Under the pieces are notes generated by a model, which worked only from the letters and a program-made list of their open reading frames with translations, ran no database searches and had not been told where the DNA came from. From Methylovirgula sp. (GTDB lineage Bacteria; Pseudomonadota; Alphaproteobacteria; Rhizobiales; Beijerinckiaceae), in contig JASHSW010000091.1 in NCBI GenBank assembly GCA_030038595.1, forward strand, positions 1 through 15,086: a DNA stretch of 15,086 bases, written 5' to 3'. Position numbers and translations under genes: made by a program. Below, in pieces: positions 6,742 to 11,982 of this stretch. The stretch's first letter is position 1. Each line of letters begins with the position of its first letter.

Positions 6742-7437
6742 CTACTCCTTGAAGCGATAGCCAACGCCATAGAGGGTTTCGATCATTTCGAATTCGTCGT
6801 CGACCGCTTTGAACTTCTTACGCAGCCGCTTGATGTGGCTGTCGATCGTCCGGTCGTCCACGTAGACTTGGTCGTCGTAGGCGGCGTCCATCAAAGCATT
6901 GCGGCTCTTCACCACGCCGGGGCGCGTGGCAAGCGCCTGCAGGATCAAGAACTCGGTGACGGTCAGCGTCACCGCTTCGTTCTTCCACGTGCAAGTGTGG
7001 CGCTCAGGGTCCATTTTCAGCAAGCCGCGCTCGAGAATCTTGGCCTCGGATTCCTTCTGCGCGGCTGCCTCCTTGGGATTGGCGCGGCGCAGAATGGCGC
7101 GCACCCGTTCGACCAGAAGCCGCTGCGAAAAAGGCTTGCGGATGAAATCGTCGGCGCCCATCTTGAGGCCGAACAATTCATCGATCTCTTCGTCCTTGGA
7201 GGTGAGAAAAATAACCGGAAGGTCGGACTTCTGCCGTAGCCTGCGCAGCAGCTCCATGCCGTCCATGCGCGGCATCTTGATGTCGAAAATGGCGAGATCG
7301 GGAGGATTGGTTTTCAGTCCGTCGAGCGCGGTGGACCCGTCCGTGTAGGTCTGCACCCGATAGCCTTCCCCTTCGAGCGCGATGGAGACGGAGGTGAGGA
7401 TGTTGCGGTCGTCATCGACCAGGGCGATCGTCGGCAT
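6742..7437 (-). CDS. chvI: Response regulator ChvI (OmpR family)
   Basis: DNA-binding partner of ChvG. The 231-residue protein has a receiver domain starting [17 protein letters not shown] with acidic residues at 8-10, the phosphoacceptor Asp52 in [10 protein letters not shown], Thr79 and Lys101 (RKPFS). An OmpR/PhoB winged helix follows, with [13 protein letters not shown], the recognition-helix region [16 protein letters not shown] and the terminal YGVGYRFKE. The ATG at 7437 has an excellent AAGGAG five bases upstream. It is the first gene of the minus-strand run chvI-chvG-hprK. In many Rhizobiales pckA is divergent from chvI; here a HugZ-like gene holds that place. Confidence 0.96.
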   Translation of the reverse strand: MPTIALVDDDRNILTSVSIALEGEGYRVQTYTDGSTALDGLKTNPPDLAIFDIKMPRMDGMELLRRLRQKSDLPVIFLTSKDEEIDELFGLKMGADDFIRKPFSQRLLVERVRAILRRANPKEAAAQKESEAKILERGLLKMDPERHTCTWKNEAVTLTVTEFLILQALATRPGVVKSRNALMDAAYDDQVYVDDRTIDSHIKRLRKKFKAVDDEFEMIETLYGVGYRFKE

Positions 7438-7687
7438 CGAGTCTCCTTACCTGGTGAGCCTGCTTCTGCTAGGAGGCTTGCCGCCCGCAACGGTGCGATC
7501 GTCAGCATGTGGACTCCCGTGCGACCGAAGCCCTCGGGCACGGTGAAGCGAGCGAAACCTTTTCGAGCTTGAGGGCCGAAATGTGACCGCGCCCCCAATG
7601 CGTTCTCGAAGGTATATCATTATAACTATGGGGGAATCCACCCTTGGGGACTTCAATTTGCCGTCCAGGGCCGAAAAAGCCCCCGCA
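7438..7687. promoter_or_regulatory. Divergent regulatory region between chvI and the HugZ-like gene
   Basis: These 250 bases separate two divergent genes. An AT-rich pocket at about 7611-7631 stands out. On the minus strand it holds a perfect TATAAT (7619-7624); on the plus strand it holds TATAAC (7621-7626). I could not match a good -35 to either. If the minus -10 is real, chvI would have a leader of roughly 175 bases. The plus-strand reading frame of the HugZ-like gene stays open back to a GTG at 7583, but I regard that upstream part as probably untranslated. Confidence 0.45.
7443..7448 (-). promoter_or_regulatory. Ribosome binding site of chvI
   Basis: AAGGAG on the minus strand ends five bases before the ATG at 7437. 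It is the strongest Shine-Dalgarno in the central region and fixes the chvI start. Confidence 0.85.
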
Positions 7688-8500
7688 ATGCCGGAAAAAG
7701 GTAAGTTCGTGAGTCCATCCAGTGTCGACAATTCTCCTCCAGCGGCCGGCAAATTCGATGCCGTGGGCGAAGCTAAGCTCTTGCTGCGCACCGCGCGCTC
7801 GGCGGCCCTCGCCACGCTCGTTGCGGATTCCGGACAGCCCTTCGCATCGCTCGTCAACATCGCCACTGCGCCCGATGCAACTCCCATTCTGCTACTCTCC
7901 GAGCTGGCCGCGCATCGCCGTCATCTTGCCGCCGATCCGCGCCTTTCGCTGCTCCTTTATGCGCCGGGGCGCGGCGACCCTTTGGCGCATCCGCGTCTTA
8001 CGATCCTCGGCCGGGCGCGCCGGATCGAGGAAGCGGAGCATCGCGCCGCGGCGCGCGAGCGATTTCTTGCGCGCCATCCGAAGTCCGAGTTCTATGTCGA
8101 CTTCCCGGACTTTTCCTTCTTTGCAGTGGAGATGGAGAATGCGCATTTGAACGGCGGCTTCGCGCGCACCGCATTGCTTGGCGCGCCGCAAATCCGCACG
8201 GCGGTCGATGAAGCTTGCGAGGTGATCGCCGCGGAGGCCGGCGCGGTCGCACATGTCAATGCAGATCATCCCGATGTTCCGGGTCTGCTCGCCGGAGTCT
8301 TCGGCGAGCCTGCGAATGTGGATCGCAGTGCCGCTGCGGGTCCGTGGCGCGCCGTCGGTCTCGATCCCGAAGGCATCGATCTCGGCAATGACGCGAGTCT
8401 CGTGCGCGTCGCCTTTCCGCATCCGGTTTCGACCGCCGCCGAGTTGCGGCAGACGCTCGCCGATCTTACCGCCGCGGCGCGGCGCGGCGCGCGGCGCTAA
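7688..8500 (+). CDS. HugZ-like pyridoxamine 5'-phosphate oxidase-fold protein with C-terminal DUF2470
   Basis: An FMN-binding split-barrel protein of the HugZ type, a family including heme oxygenases that release iron from heme. From the ATG at 7688 there are 270 residues. The N-terminal PNPOx-like barrel spans about 27-165 (AKLLLRTARSAALATLV, then SLVNIATAPD, and FFAVEMENAHLNGGF). A DUF2470-type domain spans about 171-265 with AHVNADHPDVPGLLAG. The start is uncertain. A GTG at 7709 has AAGG seven bases upstream, while an ATG at 7629 and GTG at 7583 would add 20-35 poorly structured residues. The substrate is not shown by sequence; heme is a family-based guess. It converges on the XRE gene. 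Confidence 0.82.
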   Translation: MPEKGKFVSPSSVDNSPPAAGKFDAVGEAKLLLRTARSAALATLVADSGQPFASLVNIATAPDATPILLLSELAAHRRHLAADPRLSLLLYAPGRGDPLAHPRLTILGRARRIEEAEHRAAARERFLARHPKSEFYVDFPDFSFFAVEMENAHLNGGFARTALLGAPQIRTAVDEACEVIAAEAGAVAHVNADHPDVPGLLAGVFGEPANVDRSAAAGPWRAVGLDPEGIDLGNDASLVRVAFPHPVSTAAELRQTLADLTAAARRGARR

Positions 8501-8507
8501 GCGCCGC
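8491..8507. other. Hairpin with the HugZ-like gene's stop codon as its loop
   Basis: GCGGCGC (8491-8497) and GCGCCGC (8501-8507) are perfect inverted repeats around the TAA stop at 8498-8500. The stem is all G/C. It sits in the 39-base gap between two convergent genes and could act bidirectionally as a transcript-end structure. No T-run follows on either strand, so a classic intrinsic terminator is not shown. Confidence 0.45.
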
Positions 8508-8539
8508 AACGGCGTCGCGAATCACAATTCTCCCGGACG

Positions 8540-8794
8540 TTACGTCTTCGGCTCTTTCAACCGCACACCGCGTCCGCGCGCCTGGCTCGCCGCGTCGTCG
8601 CCGATGAGTTCGATCCCGGCCCTGTCCAGGGCCGCAACGACTTTGATCAGCGTGTCGATGACGCCGCGCACGTTGCCGTCGCTGGCCTCCATCCGCTGGA
8701 CGGTGGGCAGCGATACGCCGGCAAGCTCGGCAAGTTGCTTCTGGTCGATGCCGAGCAGGGCGCGAGCGGCGCGCATCTGCGCGGAGGTCATCAT
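8540..8794 (-). CDS. Small XRE-family helix-turn-helix transcriptional regulator
   Basis: An 84-residue DNA-binding protein made almost entirely of one HTH_3/XRE domain. MRAARALLGIDQKQLAELAG is helices 1-2, VSLPTVQRMEASDG contains the recognition helix, and IDTLIKVVAALDRAGIELI is the C-terminal part. A basic tail GRGVRLKEPKT follows. Such short single-domain proteins are common in Hyphomicrobiales and sometimes regulate themselves. The ATG at 8794 (or the adjacent one at 8791) opens the conserved region. A further in-frame ATG at 8845 would add 17 residues, but it overlaps the likely promoter and is less probable. No toxin or partner gene is adjacent, so an antitoxin role is not supported. 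Its targets are unknown. Confidence 0.8.
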   Translation of the reverse strand: MMTSAQMRAARALLGIDQKQLAELAGVSLPTVQRMEASDGNVRGVIDTLIKVVAALDRAGIELIGDDAASQARGRGVRLKEPKT

Positions 8795-8839
8795 GAGCGG
8801 ATTTTTTCTCTTTCCAAGGACGCTGCTGCGATAATCTTG

Positions 8840-8868
8840 CTGCATAAAATATCAGAATAGGCTGTCAA
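8840..8868 (-). promoter_or_regulatory. Candidate promoter of the XRE gene
   Basis: On the minus strand a perfect TTGACA (8863-8868) is followed after 16-17 bases by only a weak -10 (TATGCA/ATGCAG, 8840-8846) in AT-rich DNA. Transcription would begin near 8835, after the ATG at 8845. This favours the start at 8794. Confidence 0.45.
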
Positions 8869-8883
8869 GATGTCTCTAGTAAT

Positions 8884-8898
8884 ATCCAGTATATGGAT
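8884..8898. promoter_or_regulatory. Inverted repeat upstream of the XRE promoter
   Basis: ATCCA and TGGAT flank a five-base centre (GTATA) about 16 bases upstream of the TTGACA element, in an AT-rich pocket. The dyad size fits a dimeric HTH protein, so autoregulation by the XRE protein is possible. A five-base arm can occur by chance. Confidence 0.3.
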
Positions 8899-8904
8899 GG
8901 AAAT

Positions 8905-8924
8905 GCGCCCTTCTTTCGCGGCGC
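8905..8924 (-). terminator. Weak terminator-like hairpin at the end of the ccm operon
   Basis: GCGCC and GGCGC pair around a ten-base loop immediately at the ccmG stop. On the minus strand the stem is followed by ATTTCC, a poor T-tract. It is the only candidate for ending the ccm transcript before the XRE promoter. Confidence 0.25.
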
Positions 8925-9538
8925 TAATGCCGCGCCTTCTCGATCTGCGGCAAGATCGAATCGCGCAGCGCGTCTTCGGTGATCGGGCCGACATATTTGA
9001 AGGCAATCGTTCCGTCGCCTTTGATGATGAACGTCTCAGGCACGCCATAAACGCCGAAGTCGATGCCCGTGCGTCCGCTCTCGTCGAGTCCGATGCGCGC
9101 ATAGGGATCGCCGTTCTGGCCGAGGAAGCGGCGGATATTTTCGGGCGCGTCTTTATAGGCGATGCCGTAGAGCCGGACGCCTTCCTCGGCGAGCTTATCG
9201 TCCTCGGCGAGCGCGAAGAGCAAAGGATGTTCCTGGTGGCACGGAACGCACCACGAGGCGAAGACGTTGAGCACCGTTACGCCGCCTTGCCGCAAATCCT
9301 GATCCGTGAGGCCGGGTTTTTCGGCAAGGCCGGTCACCGCCGGCAGCGCGAAATGCGGGACTTCCTTGCCGATGAGCGCCGAAGGCAGACGCGACACGTC
9401 GCCGGCAAAGAGCCGCACGAAGAAGAGCAGCGCCAGGGCGGCAAAAAATACGAGCGGCAGAAAGACGAGCCGCGAACGGCGCGACGGTTCCTGCGCCGGC
9501 TTGCCTTCGAGCTGCGCCTCAGATTTTGTCTCGGTCAT
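8924..9538 (-). CDS. ccmG: Cytochrome c maturation thiol:disulfide oxidoreductase CcmG/DsbE
   Basis: Membrane-anchored periplasmic thioredoxin-like protein that keeps the apocytochrome c heme-binding cysteines (or CcmH) reduced. From the ATG at 9538 it has 204 residues: a short cytoplasmic N-terminus, a TM anchor (about 24-43), and a thioredoxin domain with the active site WCVPC (96-100). GVYGVPETFIIKGDG (162-176) contains the cis-proline and is typical of CcmG. An upstream in-frame start at 9601 would overlap ccmD heavily and adds an unlikely N-terminus. It lies 19 bases after ccmD and is the last gene of the ccmABCDG run. ccmE, ccmF and ccmH are not in this window and must be elsewhere. Confidence 0.94.
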   Translation of the reverse strand: MTETKSEAQLEGKPAQEPSRRSRLVFLPLVFFAALALLFFVRLFAGDVSRLPSALIGKEVPHFALPAVTGLAEKPGLTDQDLRQGGVTVLNVFASWCVPCHQEHPLLFALAEDDKLAEEGVRLYGIAYKDAPENIRRFLGQNGDPYARIGLDESGRTGIDFGVYGVPETFIIKGDGTIAFKYVGPITEDALRDSILPQIEKARH

Positions 9539-9557
9539 CGAAAATCCGGGCGACTTC

Positions 9558-9725
9558 TTACTTTGGCCCCGCGTCGAACCCGCGGCCGGTACGCGCGGCA
9601 AGCCGTTCGAGCCGCTTCTTGAGGCTCGCGTAATCGGCGAGCGTTGCGACGATCATGCCGGCGATTACAGCCAGCGCGACGAGATAGGCCGCGACGACAA
9701 ATCCGGAATGGGGATCTGCGGTCAT
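9558..9725 (-). CDS. ccmD: Heme exporter protein CcmD
   Basis: Small 55-residue inner-membrane protein that helps release holo-CcmE from the CcmABC complex. It has one membrane helix (about 9-30, FVVAAYLVALAVIAGMIVATL) followed by the basic DYASLKKRLERL region seen in the family. The ATG at 9725 overlaps the ccmC stop as ATGA, implying translational coupling. The identity rests on size, topology and position between ccmC and ccmG. A much longer frame extending upstream is a shadow of ccmC. Confidence 0.9.
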   Translation of the reverse strand: MTADPHSGFVVAAYLVALAVIAGMIVATLADYASLKKRLERLAARTGRGFDAGPK

Positions 9726-10492
9726 TGCGCTGGCTCCGCAAAGATCGCGGGGATACCGGCTTCGCTGGCACTCGCGGCGAGCATCGACAAGCGGCGGATG
9801 CGACGGCGCAGGATCTCGTTGCGGATCGCCAGCATGTGCAAGGTCAAAAAGAGGAACGTGAAGGCGAACGTCATAAAGATGAGCGGCCAGAGCATCGACA
9901 TTGCGATCGTCGGACCGCCCATGCGGAAGACCGATGCCGACTGGTGCAGTGTGTTCCACCAATCGACCGAGAACTTGATGATCGGAATATTGACCGCCCC
10001 AACCAGCGTGAAAACGGCGACGAGCCGCGCCGCCTTGCCTGGATCTTCGATCACCTGCCAGAGCGCGATGATGCCGAGATAGATCAAGAAGAGCACGAAG
10101 ACGGAAGTGAGCCTGGCGTCCCAGACCCACCACGTGCCCCATTCCGGCTTGCCCCACAGCGAACCGGTGACGAGGCACAGGAAAGTAAAGGCGGCGCCAA
10201 GCGGCGCGGCGGCCTTTTGCGTCGCGTCGGCCAACGGATGGCGCCAAACGAGCGTGCCGAGCGCCGCGGACGACATCACGACATAGACGAACATCGCCAT
10301 CCACGCCGACGGCACGTGGAGATACATGATCCTGACCGTCTCGCCCTGCTGGTAATCAGGCGGCGAATCGAGGAGTGCGAGATAAAGGCCAATGCCAAAA
10401 AGAATTGCGGTGATCGTCGCCGTCACGGGCGCGGCGGCGCGCACCAGTCGCAAGAAGTCGGCCGGATTGGCGTAGTTTGGCATGGTTCTCAT
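9722..10492 (-). CDS. ccmC: Heme exporter / heme-handling protein CcmC
   Basis: Integral membrane protein that presents heme to the chaperone CcmE in the periplasm. The 256-residue protein has six predicted membrane helices and the tryptophan-rich WWD motif WGTWWVWD (118-125), flanked by the two histidines expected as heme ligands: His59 in YLHVPSAW and His183 in NTLHQSAS. The start at 10492 has GAGG seven bases upstream. A second ATG three codons in has no such site. It follows ccmB after 73 bases and overlaps ccmD by ATGA. Confidence 0.96.
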   Translation of the reverse strand: MRTMPNYANPADFLRLVRAAAPVTATITAILFGIGLYLALLDSPPDYQQGETVRIMYLHVPSAWMAMFVYVVMSSAALGTLVWRHPLADATQKAAAPLGAAFTFLCLVTGSLWGKPEWGTWWVWDARLTSVFVLFLIYLGIIALWQVIEDPGKAARLVAVFTLVGAVNIPIIKFSVDWWNTLHQSASVFRMGGPTIAMSMLWPLIFMTFAFTFLFLTLHMLAIRNEILRRRIRRLSMLAASASEAGIPAIFAEPAQ

Positions 10493-10565
10493 CTAGGCGC
10501 CTCAGGATCGTAAGGCAAATCCTTGGCTTCGGCGGAAAGGATACGCGGCTCGGGTTGCAAAACCT

Positions 10566-11246
10566 TCACTCCAACCCGTTGCGTAGCGCCAAAGCCGCCG
10601 CGAACGGGGTTAACGCGAGTGCCGCGAGCGTCAGGCCGCAGAGTACCAAGAAGGGCATCAAAAACGCCATCGCCCCGCTCGCCGCGGCGACGCCGAAGAT
10701 CAGGATCGGAATGGAGAGCGGCAGGATCAGGATTGCGAGCAGCAGCCCGCCGCGCCGCAGGCTCACGGTCAAGGCCGCGCCAATGGCGCCGATCAAGGTC
10801 AGCGCCGGCGTGCCGACGAAGAGCGAAGCCGCGACACCTTCCAAGGCGCGCGCATCGAGTCCCAGCAGCAGGCCGAAGAACGGGCTCGCGATGACCAGCG
10901 GCAAGCCCGTCAAGAGCCAATGCGCCAGGCATTTGACAAGGACGATGAGTTCGAGCGGCGTGTCGCTCATTAGAAAAAGATCGAGCGAGCCGTCCTCCGC
11001 GTCGGCTTGAAACAGCCGGTCGAGACCGAGCAGGGTGGCAAGCAACGCCGCAATCCATAGGATCGCCGGGCCGATCCGGGCGAGAAGCGCGAGATCCGGG
11101 CCGATCGCGAATGGCGTGATCGCGACAAGGCAAAGGAAAAACAGCACGCCCATGCTCGCCGCGCCGCCGACCCGCCGGCCGATCCTAAGATCGCGGAGGA
11201 GCAGCGCGCCGAGCGCCGAGGGCAGCGGTACGCCGCTCTGTTTCAT
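10566..11246 (-). CDS. ccmB: Heme exporter protein CcmB
   Basis: Membrane subunit of the CcmAB ABC transporter, needed with CcmC and CcmD to release heme-loaded CcmE. The 226-residue protein is strongly hydrophobic with about six membrane helices. It begins with the family's LLLRDLRIGRR segment and includes the conserved FQADAEDGSLDLFLMS (about 79-94) and KCLAHWLLTGLPLVIASP. The length matches the family (about 220). The ATG overlaps the ccmA stop as ATGA, so translation is coupled to the ATPase. A 73-base spacer separates it from ccmC; I see no gene or clear signal there apart from the ccmC ribosome binding site. Confidence 0.95.
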   Translation of the reverse strand: MKQSGVPLPSALGALLLRDLRIGRRVGGAASMGVLFFLCLVAITPFAIGPDLALLARIGPAILWIAALLATLLGLDRLFQADAEDGSLDLFLMSDTPLELIVLVKCLAHWLLTGLPLVIASPFFGLLLGLDARALEGVAASLFVGTPALTLIGAIGAALTVSLRRGGLLLAILILPLSIPILIFGVAAASGAMAFLMPFLVLCGLTLAALALTPFAAALALRNGLE

Positions 11247-11863
11247 GGCCCGCTCGCCCGGCCAAGCGCCAGATCGGCGGTGCCGATCGGCAAAGCCGTG
11301 TGGGTTGCGACGATGATAATCCCGCCTGCTGCCAGATGCGCCGCCATGATTTCCAGAATGACCGCCTGCGAAGGCGGATCGAGCGCCGTCAGCGGCTCAT
11401 CGAGCAGCCAGATCGGGCGGAAGACGGCGGCGAGCCTAGCAAGCGCGGCGCGCCGCTTTTGGCCGGCAGAGAGATAGGCGGCCGGCAAATCGGCGACGGC
11501 TGCGAGGCCGAGCCTCTGCAGCGCCGCTTCGATCGCCGCCGCGCCGGGCCGGGCCGCGCCCGTAGCCAGCAATGCAGCGAGAAAGGCGAGGTTTTCGCAA
11601 GCCGTGAGACTGGGCTTCAAGGCGTCGGCATGGCCGACATAATGGCAGAGTTCGGCGCGGCGGACATCGCAGGAGGGTGCGATCTCGATTTTTCCCGCGG
11701 CGAGCGGCAAAAGCCCGGCGACCGCCTTGAGTAGCGTCGATTTCCCGGCGCCGTTCGGGCCGGTGACGCGCAGCGCCTCGCCCGCTTTGAGCCGGAAGCC
11801 GAGGTCGGCGAAAACGACGCGCCCGCCGCGCTCGACGCTGAGAGCCGAAGCCTCGATCTGCAT
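11243..11863 (-). CDS. ccmA: Heme exporter ATP-binding protein CcmA
   Basis: ATPase subunit of the CcmAB transporter. The 206-residue ABC domain shows Walker A GPNGAGKST (35-43), the signature LSAGQ (131-135), Walker B IWLLDEP (151-157), the D-loop ALD and the switch histidine His188 in ATHTAL. The YVGHADALKPSLTACENLAF segment is typical of CcmA. The ATG at 11863 is chosen because it opens the ABC fold; its Shine-Dalgarno (AGGA 13 bases away) is weak. It heads the ccmABCDG run and is divergent from acnA. Confidence 0.96.
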   Translation of the reverse strand: MQIEASALSVERGGRVVFADLGFRLKAGEALRVTGPNGAGKSTLLKAVAGLLPLAAGKIEIAPSCDVRRAELCHYVGHADALKPSLTACENLAFLAALLATGAARPGAAAIEAALQRLGLAAVADLPAAYLSAGQKRRAALARLAAVFRPIWLLDEPLTALDPPSQAVILEIMAAHLAAGGIIIVATHTALPIGTADLALGRASGP

Positions 11864-11982
11864 GTTCGGATTGCGATCCTGTAGCGCTTATTGCGACCTT
11901 CGGCCATGTAGCCGGCAGATTGGAACTTATCTATAAAGCCTGGTTTCCGATTTTCCCACCTCAGCACGCGGGACCTTGGCCG
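11864..11982. promoter_or_regulatory. Divergent ccmA/acnA promoter region
   Basis: This 119-base spacer must hold both promoters. It contains two TTGCGA direct repeats exactly 20 bases apart (11871-11876 and 11891-11896) with the small palindrome AGCGCT between them. An AT-rich stretch follows with TATAAA (11932-11937), a possible -10 for acnA. I could not pair any of these with a convincing -35. The acnA frame stays open back to 11920, but homology places its start at 11983. Confidence 0.45.

Noticed and set aside
8540..8794. XRE protein as an antitoxin of a toxin-antitoxin pair
   Set aside because: No small toxin-like gene lies beside it on either strand; both neighbours are unrelated conserved genes.
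9558..10304. 248-codon frame ending in CcmD
   Set aside because: Only the last 55 codons resemble CcmD; the rest is a shadow of ccmC. The ATG at 9725 overlaps the ccmC stop.
11920..11982. 21-codon N-terminal extension of AcnA
   Set aside because: It has no homology to aconitase N-termini, starts with TTG without a ribosome site, and covers the likely promoter.
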